A stretch of 64,000 nucleotides of DNA from Thermoplasmata archaeon (lineage in GTDB: Archaea > Thermoplasmatota > Thermoplasmata > Thermoplasmatales > Thermoplasmataceae), in contig JAJZXB010000002.1 of NCBI GenBank assembly GCA_021846395.1, forward strand, positions 124,001 through 188,000, given 5' to 3'. The notes under the pieces are model-generated. The model ran no database searches and was not told the origin of the DNA. It saw only the letters and a program-made list of their open reading frames with translations. Below are positions 9,251 through 18,039 of this stretch, one piece after another. Position numbers and translations under genes: made by a program. Position 1 is the stretch's first letter. Each line of letters opens with the position of its first letter.

Positions 9251-9829
9251 ATGGAAATGAATGATATCAAAACAAAATTTCCAAAAAAAATTGAACTCGA
9301 AGATTCCAGAATTATCAATATTGGCAGGGATATGGTACCAAATGAAAATTTATTTTCCCTGTTATATAAGGCAGATATGGCTGATAAAATTGCAATAAAC
9401 CTTATCAAAAATGGATTTCATGACGCAGGGCCGAGTTTTTTCAAGGGGGAGATATACAGCTTATCAAAACCTTTGATTTTTCCATGGGAAATACACCTGA
9501 GATTGTTCATACGTGATGGTTATGGAAAAATATATGCGCATCTTGAGGTTTCAAGGAAATACTTTGAACATCTTTTTCTTATACAGCCCGTAATCTATGA
9601 ACCTTTTGAATTTTACAAGAGTGCGTATAAAAAATTTGAAGTCAATTATGAGCCAGAAAATAAAAAGGTTTCAAGGTTTATTGAAAATTATTATGTTAAG
9701 CTGGAACCACCTGAAGATCTTATACAGTGGATGCCAGTGGTTTTGGGCATGTATTCAGAGCTCACAAAAAATAAGGAAACGTTCAGGAAACTGCTTGACA
9801 TTGTGGATAATGTATTAAAAAAACTCTGA
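9251..9829 (+). CDS. Conserved-looking hypothetical protein
   Basis: A 192-residue acidic and basic mixed protein with no membrane segment or signal peptide. I do not recognise a family. It has a plausible compact fold with an aromatic-rich middle (SKPLIFPWEIHLRLFIRDGY and YFEHLFLIQPVIYEPFEFY) and a helical C-terminus. The frame is clean, its codon usage resembles the neighbours, and an AT-rich promoter-like stretch lies just upstream. A second ATG four bases of codon space later (MNDIKTKF) is an alternative start. It meets the nob1 gene tail to tail with no gap. Confidence 0.7.
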   Translation: MEMNDIKTKFPKKIELEDSRIINIGRDMVPNENLFSLLYKADMADKIAINLIKNGFHDAGPSFFKGEIYSLSKPLIFPWEIHLRLFIRDGYGKIYAHLEVSRKYFEHLFLIQPVIYEPFEFYKSAYKKFEVNYEPENKKVSRFIENYYVKLEPPEDLIQWMPVVLGMYSELTKNKETFRKLLDIVDNVLKKL

Positions 9830-10300
9830 TTATTTTTTTGTGTATCTCTTTACATTATGGCCACATACGGGGCATATTTTTGCATAGTCAAAAAAAATTT
9901 TATGGCAGCCGGTGCACCTGTATTTCCATTTTATTCTTTTTGATATGGTACTTATGGATGCCCCATTATATGGTATATTTAAATATGCTGCAATATTCTG
10001 AATTGCGTAATCATCTGATATTATGATTCCATTAAACTCCAGTGCAAGGGCAATAACGTCGATATCTGTTTTACTTAAAACATAAAAATCCCCTGTTTCT
10101 TTTGCAATTTTTATCACTTCATTTACATATTTGATTTCGGGAGAACGTATATCAATTTTTTCAACGGAGTCAAGAATATATTTGAAATTTCCATTCTTAA
10201 CCTCCTCAATAACACCAGAAGGAAATACATAGTCTTCACTGTTGAGGTTGAGTTTTCCGGATAATATAGCCGAGGTATCTATGATATATTTTATTGGCAC
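9830..10300 (-). CDS. nob1: Ribosome-maturation endonuclease Nob1 (PIN domain plus zinc ribbon)
   Basis: A 156-residue protein. The N-terminal PIN nuclease shows the acidic residues in YIIDTSAIL, VIEEVKNG, SKTDIDVIALA and ISDDYAIQNIA. The C-terminus is a zinc ribbon with two CxxC pairs, RCTGCHKIF and CPVCGHN. This domain order and size are those of archaeal Nob1, which cuts the 3' end of 16S rRNA precursor. The convergent hypothetical gene ends one base away. Confidence 0.92.
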   Translation of the reverse strand: MPIKYIIDTSAILSGKLNLNSEDYVFPSGVIEEVKNGNFKYILDSVEKIDIRSPEIKYVNEVIKIAKETGDFYVLSKTDIDVIALALEFNGIIISDDYAIQNIAAYLNIPYNGASISTISKRIKWKYRCTGCHKIFFDYAKICPVCGHNVKRYTKK

Positions 10301-10386
10301 TTGTATAGAGTATTATTTATAAAATAATAAACTATTTTTATTCTCCCAACATATAAAAAATATTTTCTTTTTAAAAGCCTATTTTA

Positions 10387-11174
10387 ATGATATTTCAATA
10401 TCTGGCTGTGTCTTTCATTATTTATATGCTCCTCATTGTTATTGGTGTGGCTGTTGGTGCATTAACTGGTATAACCGGAAGCAGTGGCGTAATTGTGGTT
10501 GTTTCCCGCACTATCTTACATGGCAATAAATTTTAAAACTGCAATCGGATCGAGCCTGCTTGTGGATGTAATTACCACATCAATAGTTATCTATGTGTAT
10601 TTTAAAAAGAAAACACTTAATATTGCTGTTGGCATAATTCTTGGTGTTGGTGCTATAATAGGTGCCCAGATAGGGTCTGCAATAGCACATATTTTGCCTG
10701 TAGTGCCTCTTGAATATTTTTTTCAATATGGCCCTTACAATGGGATATTATATGATAAATATGTCCTACCATATGGAAAAATTGGTTATGAATAAGCTGG
10801 AAATAAAAAATGGATGTCCTTTTCATTTGGGTTTATTTTAAGCATTCCTGTTGGAATACTAACAGGCATTATTGGTACTAGTGGCGGGATTATGTTTATC
10901 TTTATTATAATCGTATTGTTTTCAATGAAGGCACAGGATATGGTTGGAACAGCAACACTTGCTATGCTCCTTTCTGCCTTAAGCGGAACAGCAGGATACA
11001 TCATAATTGGGCATATAGATTATATGGCAGCCATAATAATTGGTGTTGTTGCACTTATTTCAGGCTATTATTTTTCGATTCTGGCACATAAGCTTGATCA
11101 GAAATATATATCGATTTCTTGGAATTGTCTTTATTATGGTGATGATCGGCGAAATGTCAAAAATATTTCTATGA
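10387..11174 (+). pseudogene. TauE/SafE-family anion exporter, broken by four frameshifts
   Basis: Reading across frames reconstructs a TauE/SafE membrane protein (export of sulfite, sulfoacetate or similar anions). Two repeats of the family motif are present: GALTGITGSSGVIVV at the start and GILTGIIGTSGGIMFIF in the middle. The first frame stops after 49 codons; an extra T near 10502 is needed to join it to PALSYMAINFKTAIGSSL. A shift at the T7 run near 10719-10726 and a compensating one at the A-run near 10802 are needed to avoid the stop at 10793. A last shift near 11115 restores LGIVFIMVMIGEMSK and a stop at 11172-11174. Neighbouring genes are all intact, so real decay is more likely than poor sequence, but base-call errors at the homopolymers cannot be excluded. 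Its 3' end overlaps the opposing ThiF gene by 6 bases. Confidence 0.8.
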
Positions 11175-11942
11175 CAGTATGGACTTTCCCATGTTTGAAT
11201 AATATGGAGTTAAATAATCATATTTTCTTTTTGAACAGGATCTACACTCTGGATTTTTATTTATTTTGATTGGATGCATATCAATATCATATACATCTAT
11301 GAAATATAAATCACCATTTATGTTTTCTCCCAACATAATTTTCATCCCTATATTGACTGCAAATGTGGATATATTAACCGGCAATGTGTTTATAACACCG
11401 GTGACTGCACATGAAGGCATATGTTCAGGCTTTTTATTGTAACAGGCATAGCACGATGTTTTTCCCGGCATTATTCCTTTTACCTCCCCGTAGAACTCGT
11501 TTGCGGATGTAAACACCCATGGCTTATTGAATTTATTGCATGCATCATTAATAATAAACCTCGTTGTCATGTTATCTGTGCCATCATAAACCAGATCTGC
11601 ATTTTCAATCAGATTTATTTTTGAGGAATCAAAGGTATTGTTATGGAATTCTACCTCTATATCGGGGTTTATTTCCATTACTTTATTTGCGGCCGTTTCC
11701 GCCTTGAAACTTCCAATGTCGCTATAATTATACAGTATCTGCCTGTGAATGTTTGTATCTTCAATTCTATCCCTGTCAATCATAATCAATTTTTTTACGC
11801 CAAGCCTAGAAAATAGATCGGCAGCTGCACTTCCCGTTCCACCAAGACCAACAATTAATATGGTCTTCTCAAGAAGTTTTTTCTGCCCTTCCATTCCTAT
11901 TGCTTTCAGTGATGTTTGCCTTGCATATTTCTGTAAATTCAC
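11169..11942 (-). CDS. ThiF/MoeB/UbaA-family E1-like adenylyltransferase
   Basis: A 257-residue protein. It shows the nucleotide loop IVGLGGTGSAAADLFSRLG near residue 30, the DRDRIEDTNIHRQILY segment with the conserved arginine and glutamine, DGTDNMTTRF, and two zinc CxxC pairs (SCYACYNK and CRSCSK). Members adenylate the C-terminal glycine of ubiquitin-like sulfur carriers for molybdopterin, thiamine or tRNA thiolation and, in archaea, SAMP modification. Which carrier is used is not visible because no small carrier gene is beside it. Confidence 0.9.
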   Translation of the reverse strand: MNLQKYARQTSLKAIGMEGQKKLLEKTILIVGLGGTGSAAADLFSRLGVKKLIMIDRDRIEDTNIHRQILYNYSDIGSFKAETAANKVMEINPDIEVEFHNNTFDSSKINLIENADLVYDGTDNMTTRFIINDACNKFNKPWVFTSANEFYGEVKGIMPGKTSCYACYNKKPEHMPSCAVTGVINTLPVNISTFAVNIGMKIMLGENINGDLYFIDVYDIDMHPIKINKNPECRSCSKRKYDYLTPYYSNMGKSILS

Positions 11943-12049
11943 AGTTAAATATCCAATTAAGATTTAAAGATTTTTCCAATCTTGCTGGAATCGTTATTGT
12001 TTAAATTTCCTGTGGATAAATTAATAAGATATGCTGAGATAAAAAAACC

Positions 12050-12925
12050 ATGGATTTGAAAATAAAGGAAAAATACTTACTGGCAGGAAAAATTGGAAAG
12101 AATGCCCTTAATTATGCCCAATCCCTTATAGAACCAGGCGCTTTATTTTATGATGTTGCAGAAAAGACTGAACAGTATATAAAAGATAACGGTGCAGTGC
12201 CTTCTTTTCCTGTAAATTTATCAATAAACAATGAGGCGGCACACTACACACCATTTGAAGGAGATAAAAAGAAATTCAAAACCGGTGATCTTGTGAAGGT
12301 TGATCTGGGTGCAATGGTTGATGGCTACATGTCAGATAATGCGACAACTGTGGAGGTCGGAAATACAGGAAAATATTCAGATTTAATAGATGCCACCAGA
12401 GAGGCTTTAAATGCAGCAATTAAAATATTAAGGCCAATGGTAAATATATACAGAATAGGAGAGGAAATAGAAAATGCCATAGATGCATATGGATTCAAAC
12501 CAGTAAAAAATCTTGGAGGTCATGGCATAAATAGGTATGATCTGCACTCAGAGATATTCATACCAAACTACAATGACGGAAATGATGAAACGATAAAAAC
12601 TGAGAAAGCAATAGCAATAGAACCATTTGCAAGCACAGGAATAGGTATGATACATAATGGGCCTCTTGGGAATATATACATAATAGATGATACAAAGGTC
12701 AGGGACAAAAATGAAATGATATATAAAAACTTCAATACAATACCATTCGCAGAGCGTTGGCTTGCCAAAATTACGCCTGAATATAAAAAGTACATAAATA
12801 AAACGATGCAAAATCGTTATGTTTCAGGATTTCCCATATTGAAGGAACACAATAAATCAATGATAGCTCAGTCAGAACATACAATACTCATATTGAATGA
12901 TGAAATAATTGTAACAACAAAATGA
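12050..12925 (+). CDS. map: Methionine aminopeptidase, type II
   Basis: A 291-residue metallopeptidase that removes N-terminal methionine. The metal ligands appear in order as the two aspartates in KVDLGAMVDGYMSDNAT, the histidine in NLGGHGINRYDLH, the glutamate in AIAIEPFASTG and the last glutamate in AQSEHTILI. The insertion between the fourth and fifth ligands (residues about 205-265) identifies the type II enzyme typical of archaea and eukaryotes. The ATG lies shortly after an AT-rich promoter-like stretch. It is a single gene with opposite-strand neighbours. Confidence 0.95.
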   Translation: MDLKIKEKYLLAGKIGKNALNYAQSLIEPGALFYDVAEKTEQYIKDNGAVPSFPVNLSINNEAAHYTPFEGDKKKFKTGDLVKVDLGAMVDGYMSDNATTVEVGNTGKYSDLIDATREALNAAIKILRPMVNIYRIGEEIENAIDAYGFKPVKNLGGHGINRYDLHSEIFIPNYNDGNDETIKTEKAIAIEPFASTGIGMIHNGPLGNIYIIDDTKVRDKNEMIYKNFNTIPFAERWLAKITPEYKKYINKTMQNRYVSGFPILKEHNKSMIAQSEHTILILNDEIIVTTK

Positions 12926-13029
12926 CCATTAATTATCAGTGGTTAGAATTTTCATATTTTAAAGGGCAATATAAAAATACAGGTATAAAAAAATATATTT
13001 TTTATTCAAAAACCACAGCCTGTGACCAA

Positions 13030-13650
13030 TTATAAATTCTTTATAATATTATACATATTTTTCTGAACATTTTCAATATCTTGATTTGCATCTATTCTAA
13101 TTACCTGTATATTTTTACCCGTGTATTTTTCAATATTTTTAAGGAAATAATCATAGTATTCAAGTACTTTTTTTAGGGTTTCAGCCTTTTCAAGAATTGA
13201 TAACCGTTCATTATTTTTTGATAGATTTTTTCTGTTGTTTTTAATTCTTTCCATTGCACTTTCAATAGAAACGCCAAGGTATATTATTATATCCGGCATG
13301 AACCTTATTACTTTAGATACATTTAGCATATATTTTATTGTTTCATCCTTATTTCCAAATAACTTTTCTATTAATGGGCCTTCATACGCTATTGATGATG
13401 CAATATAACGATCCGAAATTATTGTTTTATCCTTATTTTCTTCAATGTACTTTTGGTGGTCCAGTCTATCATATGTAAATAAAAAGAAGTTGTAAATTGA
13501 ATCATATTCATTATCCAGCGGCCTCAGTCTGCTAAATTCAAAATTCTCAGTGGGTTCACTTGTATAGCATATATCTGTAAAATTTTTTCTGAGATATTTT
13601 ACCATAGCTGTTTTGCCAGAACCATCTATACCTTCTATAGTGATAAGCAT
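13030..13650 (-). CDS. tmk: Thymidylate kinase
   Basis: A 206-residue P-loop kinase that phosphorylates dTMP to dTDP. Motifs are the P-loop IEGIDGSGKTAMVKYL at residues 5-20, the DRX motif SDRYIASSIAYEG, and the lid region RIKNNRKNLSKNNERLS. Length is normal. The C-terminal half is AT-rich and lysine/isoleucine-rich like the chromosome background. It is a single minus-strand gene, with the TnpB fragment upstream. Confidence 0.92.
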   Translation of the reverse strand: MLITIEGIDGSGKTAMVKYLRKNFTDICYTSEPTENFEFSRLRPLDNEYDSIYNFFLFTYDRLDHQKYIEENKDKTIISDRYIASSIAYEGPLIEKLFGNKDETIKYMLNVSKVIRFMPDIIIYLGVSIESAMERIKNNRKNLSKNNERLSILEKAETLKKVLEYYDYFLKNIEKYTGKNIQVIRIDANQDIENVQKNMYNIIKNL

Positions 13651-13735
13651 AGAACATTATAAAAGAATATTATAATAAATTTTATACATAAAAATTAAAA
13701 AATTTTAAAATTTATTTTTTCTTGTAAGAATAGAA

Positions 13736-13764
13736 GTGAACTACCTCACCCTAAAGCGGTGAAG
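13736..13764 (-). repeat. Right end hairpin of an IS200/IS605-type element
   Basis: On the minus strand the sequence just after the TnpB stop can fold as TCACC-GCTTTAG-GGTGA followed by GGTAGTTCAC, the kind of subterminal hairpin and cleavage end found at the right ends of IS200/IS605 elements. In active TnpB elements this end also encodes the guide (omega) RNA; whether it is still transcribed here is unknown. Confidence 0.45.
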
Positions 13765-14159
13765 CTTCCTATATCAACCACAAAACTTGCCTCCACGCCT
13801 GGAATACTGTTCAGGTATTCCATCATGCAGGTATAGGCTTTCATGTCCATATGCATATATTCCCTGCGTTCCACAGGTACTATATATTCTAAAATATTTA
13901 TTGATGCATTTAGATCCCGATCAATAGATAGGTTGCATGATCCACAGTTGAATGTTCGTTCTTCCAGAGGCATCTTCTGCCTGTGACCACATATTGAGCA
14001 TACCTGTGATGTGGGTGTATATCTTGGAACAATAATAGGAGTACGTGATTTTCTCTTTAAATCCTCCATTATTCCTCCTATTGCTGATCCTTGAATCTTC
14101 CTTCCCAATAAATCTCTGCATATCTCTGCTATCGATATATTATTCTCAAAAGATTTCAT
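13746..14159 (-). pseudogene. TnpB C-terminal fragment (IS200/IS605 family)
   Basis: A 137-residue remainder of the RNA-guided nuclease TnpB, normally 370-430 residues. What remains is the zinc ribbon (VCSICGHRQ and NCGSCNLS) and the third RuvC motif DRDLNASINIL; the first two RuvC aspartate/glutamate motifs are gone. The sequence upstream of the apparent ATG (14160-14280) does not continue the protein. No TnpA gene is nearby. It can no longer cut DNA in the known way. The fragment ends at a recognisable right-end hairpin, so the loss was on the 5' side. Confidence 0.85.
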
Positions 14160-14416
14160 TATCTCCTGAGATTCTCAAGAGTATACGGAATACAACAGTG
14201 AGACCCTGCAATGGTTGAAAACTCGACGGATCACTTGGACTGGATATACCTCCTAAAAAATAGGTTGTTAAGGTTTAAAATATATATATTATCCATAAAA
14301 TTTTATTTCATTTTTAACAGTATTTTTTTCAATAATAAAAATGTAAAGTGAACTGCACACATTGCCTACATTTATCATTGTGCAAACTTTAATATTATTA
14401 TAGGTAATATTATATT

Positions 14417-15562
14417 ATGGTTAAGAATGGTTTTAATTCCAGAGCGGTTCATTCTGGCGACCTTAAAATTGATGGTATAGGGAATGTTGTTACACCGATA
14501 TTTGAAAACTCAACCTTTGAGTTTAATGAAGATGGAACTTCGGGAAAATATATATATTCAAGATGGGGAAACCCAACAATAGAATCTCTTGAAGATAAAT
14601 ATGCTTCACTTGAAGAATCAAAATATGCCTTTGCGTTTTCATCGGGAATGTCCGCTATCACCAGCATAATTATGGGCATATTAAAAAAAGGAGACAAATT
14701 GTTAAGTATAAATGAATTGTATGGGCAAACATTTTCATTTTTTGCTGAGACATTGCCATTATATGGTATAGATGTTGATTTTATATCAGTAAGGAATTTA
14801 AACGATTTAAAAATTGACAATAGGAAATATAAAGCGTTTTATGTTGAATCGATAACAAACCCACTGCTTGAAATACCCGACATAGAAAAAATATCAAAAT
14901 ATTGCAGGGAAAACGATATAATTCTTATTGTGGATGCCACATTTGCAACACCGTATAATCAAAATCCCCTATCTCTTGGAGCTGATATAGTTGTTCATAG
15001 CGGCACAAAATATTTGTCAGGGCATACGGATCTTCTGATAGGTCTATTGGGTTCAAATAAATATTATGATGAAATAATTAAATCAAGAAAAACATTCGGT
15101 GGAATACCCGATGCATTTCAGGCATATCTAGTTTACAGGGGAATAAAAACTCTTGGCCTGAGAATGAAACAACACAACCAGAATGGGAAGGCGGTGGCAG
15201 ATATATTGAACGATTCTCATAAAATTGAGGCAGTTTATTACCCTGGTCTGGAGAACGGTTATTTTCACAACATAGCAAAGAGAAATCTGAGGGGTTATGG
15301 TGGCATGGTTTCCTTCAAGGTAAGAGGTGGTATTGAAAAATCCCATAAATTGATAAATAATATGAAGATTCCATTATATGCAGTGAGCCTTGGTGGTGTA
15401 GAGAGCCTCATATCAATTCCTGTTGAGGGCACACACAGCGCTTTATCAAAGGCAGAAAGGGAGGAATCTGGAATAACTGATAATCTCATAAGATTGTCTC
15501 TGGGCATTGAGGACACGGAAGATCTTGTACAGGATGTGTCCAGTGCACTTGAAAAATTATAA
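14417..15562 (+). CDS. Cys/Met metabolism PLP enzyme (cystathionine gamma-synthase/gamma-lyase family)
   Basis: A 381-residue trans-sulfuration enzyme. Family landmarks are SRWGNPTIESLEDKYASLE, the cofactor-stacking GQTFSFF, DATFATPYNQNPLSLGAD, and the Schiff-base Lys198 in HSGTKYLSGHTDLLIG, followed by the C-terminal SLGGVESLISIP. Members include cystathionine gamma-synthase, gamma-lyase, methionine gamma-lyase and O-acetylhomoserine sulfhydrylase, and sequence alone does not separate them safely. An AT-rich promoter lies at 14385-14415 next to the start. It runs into the opposite-strand pth2 gene with a 6-base overlap. Confidence 0.9.
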   Translation: MVKNGFNSRAVHSGDLKIDGIGNVVTPIFENSTFEFNEDGTSGKYIYSRWGNPTIESLEDKYASLEESKYAFAFSSGMSAITSIIMGILKKGDKLLSINELYGQTFSFFAETLPLYGIDVDFISVRNLNDLKIDNRKYKAFYVESITNPLLEIPDIEKISKYCRENDIILIVDATFATPYNQNPLSLGADIVVHSGTKYLSGHTDLLIGLLGSNKYYDEIIKSRKTFGGIPDAFQAYLVYRGIKTLGLRMKQHNQNGKAVADILNDSHKIEAVYYPGLENGYFHNIAKRNLRGYGGMVSFKVRGGIEKSHKLINNMKIPLYAVSLGGVESLISIPVEGTHSALSKAEREESGITDNLIRLSLGIEDTEDLVQDVSSALEKL

Positions 15563-15907
15563 TAATTTATATTTTCCTGTAATTTTATCCAGTGCGTCAT
15601 CCCTGTCTGGGCCAATGCCCATGCATGTCACGGTTCCGGGTGTTATCTGTGTATGCCCTGCATCCGTTATTATTTGATTTATAATTCCTGCATTATCAAG
15701 TTCATCCTTTAATTTATAAATTTCAGCAAGGTTATCAACCTTTATAATAACCTTTTTCTGACCTTCAAGCATCCATAAACTGAATATCATTTTATTTTTT
15801 TTCATTGATGTAATTGCACACGAAACAGCTGCATGCGCTACCTGTGCCGCAATTTTCCCCTTTCCCATATCGACATCCTTTCTTACAGCTATGACCATCT
15901 TTACCAT
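15557..15907 (-). CDS. pth2: Peptidyl-tRNA hydrolase, type 2
   Basis: A 116-residue protein, the standard length of archaeal Pth2, which recycles peptidyl-tRNA lost from ribosomes. The active-site region KGKIAAQVAHAAVS at residues 15-28 and the C-terminal TDAGHTQITPGTVTCMGIGP are diagnostic. It overlaps the end of carS by 7 bases on the same strand, so XRE-CBS, carS and pth2 form a tightly packed set. Confidence 0.95.
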   Translation of the reverse strand: MVKMVIAVRKDVDMGKGKIAAQVAHAAVSCAITSMKKNKMIFSLWMLEGQKKVIIKVDNLAEIYKLKDELDNAGIINQIITDAGHTQITPGTVTCMGIGPDRDDALDKITGKYKLL

Positions 15908-16458
15908 GGAACATCCTTCATCTTGAGCTTATGGGCGAGCACATTCACACCCCTGTGTACTGGTGGTGTTATAATCAATAGCACAATTATTGGTATGGTA
16001 TCCCCATAGAACTTGATAAAGAAGGCTCTTGCAAAGAACAGCAGGAATATGAATGACATGATCACAAAGGGCCATTGGTCAAGTATGGAACCTCTGGCAC
16101 CTCTTTTCATTCCCAACCTTCTTTTTATAAATGAACCTGCTATATCCCCAAATAAAGAACCAAAACTCATGATAAATAAAACATACAGGGCACCCAAAAG
16201 ATTTGATGAATAATTTCCATAGGAACTATGCACAAGTTCCAATATATAGAAAATTATTAAACCTGAAAGCATTCCTATAAGAGTCCCCCCAATAAGACCA
16301 GACCATGTTTTACCATCCCCCAGAATCCTCTTATTATGGAAACTTTTCCCCATGTCTATTCTGAAATGTCCGCCGGTTATCACGGCACCGGGATTGGCTA
16401 TATATGCCGGCATAAATAGTATCATTGAATAGATAGTAAATAGAAAGATATTATCCAT
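15901..16458 (-). CDS. carS: CDP-archaeol synthase
   Basis: A 185-residue membrane protein with about five hydrophobic segments. The DGKTWSGLIGGTLIGM motif and GDIAGSFIKRRLGMKRGARG are the signatures of CarS (formerly DUF46), which activates unsaturated archaetidic acid with CTP in ether-lipid synthesis. Length matches the family. It overlaps the upstream regulator gene by 8 bases and the downstream pth2 gene by 7 bases. Confidence 0.93.
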   Translation of the reverse strand: MDNIFLFTIYSMILFMPAYIANPGAVITGGHFRIDMGKSFHNKRILGDGKTWSGLIGGTLIGMLSGLIIFYILELVHSSYGNYSSNLLGALYVLFIMSFGSLFGDIAGSFIKRRLGMKRGARGSILDQWPFVIMSFIFLLFFARAFFIKFYGDTIPIIVLLIITPPVHRGVNVLAHKLKMKDVPW

Positions 16459-17029
16459 ATGTCTCTACCGCTTTTAGTATATCCGCCTTTGTAATAATCC
16501 CCTTGAGCTCAGTGCCATCCAGAATCAATATGGCATTAGAATATTTCAGTAAAGGATATATCATTGATATTGGACTCTGTTTATCCAGCTGGGGCAAAAT
16601 ATTGCCCATTACCTTTCTTACAGTTAAATGTTTCAGTGATTCAATTGATGTGCCTTTAATAAGCATATCATTTATATCCGCCTCGGTAATGGTCCCAATT
16701 ATTCTTTTATCTGTTGTTACAACTGGCAACTGTGAAAATCCTTTTTCCCTCATTTTGTTTAGAGCGGATATTATGGAATCATTCATCTCACATGTAATAA
16801 CATTTTTGGTCATTATTAAATCTGCCTTGATATCTATATCTTTAGCACGATTTCCTGATGTATTCAAATACTCAAAAATTTTTCTTATCTTATCGTATGC
16901 AGGATTTATCTCACCCTTCTCTAACCTTGCAATATACGACTGACTTACACCACTAATTTTCGCAAGTTCCTTCTGGCTTATACCCAGGGATTTTCTCATT
17001 TTCCTTAATTCTTCAATACTGGGAAGCAT
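16451..17029 (-). CDS. XRE-type HTH plus paired CBS domain regulator
   Basis: A 192-residue protein. Residues 5-55 are a lambda-repressor-like helix-turn-helix (LRKMRKSLGISQKELAKISG then SQSYIARLEKGEINPAYDKI). Residues about 70-190 are two CBS repeats (MTKNVITCEMNDSIISALNK and VRKVMGNILPQ). CBS pairs bind adenine nucleotides, so this is probably a ligand-sensing transcription factor. The overlap with carS suggests it regulates its own operon and hence membrane lipid synthesis, which is inference. This domain pairing is common in euryarchaea. Confidence 0.9.
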   Translation of the reverse strand: MLPSIEELRKMRKSLGISQKELAKISGVSQSYIARLEKGEINPAYDKIRKIFEYLNTSGNRAKDIDIKADLIMTKNVITCEMNDSIISALNKMREKGFSQLPVVTTDKRIIGTITEADINDMLIKGTSIESLKHLTVRKVMGNILPQLDKQSPISMIYPLLKYSNAILILDGTELKGIITKADILKAVETYG

Positions 17030-17448
17030 TTATTTTGTATTAATTATTACTATTAATAATTATTGTCTCCAACTATTCTGAACAATCCCTTTAGAAAAAT
17101 TTCTGAAATAAATACTCGATTGAAATCTTATAAATGACTTAAAGCACGAAATCCACTGAGCTTGGGATGTGGATGAAGTCTAAATTTTATATTATTGAAT
17201 TGCATATTTTCGATATATGAAGATATAACAGCCGATAAAGCCTATAGGGGAACAGAAACATGTCTGAGAAGAATGGTGCAATCAGAAAAACCATAACGGA
17301 GACAAGAGAAAGGAGGAATTTTCAATGATTTATTTGAAGACACAAAATTTAAAAGTTACTAAAAAAGTATGTTTTTTAGAAATTATCTGCTCTATACCCA
17401 GCATAGATAGTATATAAAACTTATTATAATTTATTGTTATAATCTTAT
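17030..17448 (+). other. Intergenic region with a hairpin and mobile-element-like traces
   Basis: No gene is supported in these 419 bases. Around 17150-17185 the sequence ATCCAC-TGAGCTTGGGAT-GTGGAT followed by GAAGTC can form a hairpin like the right ends of IS200/IS605 elements. From about 17222 a short broken frame (ITADKAYRGTETCLRR) may be a leftover transposase tail. The last 40 bases (TATAAAACTTATTATAATTT) look like the promoter of the DUF488 gene. Confidence 0.4.
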
Positions 17449-18039
17449 ATGATTAATCAAAATGAAAAACATTATAGGAAACTTATTCGACAGGGAGCAA
17501 CCTATATGGTTTCACTACCTAAAGATGACCTTATTGAGTTACAATGGAAGCACGGAGACAAAATTCTTGTAGAAAAAATTGGCAAATCGATACAATTAAT
17601 GAGATCGGGGAAACCAAAAATATTTTCCATAGGATATTCGGGCAGGAAAATAAAAGATTTTATAGAAATTTTAAAGGAAAATAAAATAGATTATTTGGTT
17701 GATGTAAGAAACAATGCTTTCAGTTGGAATAAGGAATTTTCCAGAAATAATATAGTTGAAAATTTAGCAGCACATGGAATTAAATATATAAATTTGCCTA
17801 AACTGGGTGCACCAAAAGATATTCGGGTTGAAATTAAAGAATATGGAAATAGAAATAAATTTTTTGAATTATATTCTAAATGGTTACAGTTAAACATATC
17901 CTATATGAATCTTATTGATGTTTTTGCCAGGAATAACAATACAGTATTAATGTGTTTAGAAGAGGATTATAGGAATTGCCATAGGAAAGTTATAGGTGAA
18001 AAATTGGAAGAAGATGGGTATGAAGTGATTCAATTATGA
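17449..18039 (+). CDS. AbrB-like N-terminus fused to DUF488
   Basis: A 196-residue protein. Residues 8-46 look like a SpoVT/AbrB swapped-hairpin DNA-binding domain (RQGATYMVSLPKDDLIELQW then HGDKILVEK). Residues about 58-196 are DUF488, with FSIGYSGRKIKDFIEILKEN, LVDVRNNAFSWNKEFS and the family-typical VLMCLEEDYRNCHRKVIGE. DUF488 has no firm biochemical role. The stop overlaps the start of the next gene by 4 bases (ATGA), so the two are coupled. The promoter is immediately upstream and leaderless in style. The fused AbrB domain suggests that the cassette controls its own expression; that is inference. Confidence 0.82.
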   Translation: MINQNEKHYRKLIRQGATYMVSLPKDDLIELQWKHGDKILVEKIGKSIQLMRSGKPKIFSIGYSGRKIKDFIEILKENKIDYLVDVRNNAFSWNKEFSRNNIVENLAAHGIKYINLPKLGAPKDIRVEIKEYGNRNKFFELYSKWLQLNISYMNLIDVFARNNNTVLMCLEEDYRNCHRKVIGEKLEEDGYEVIQL

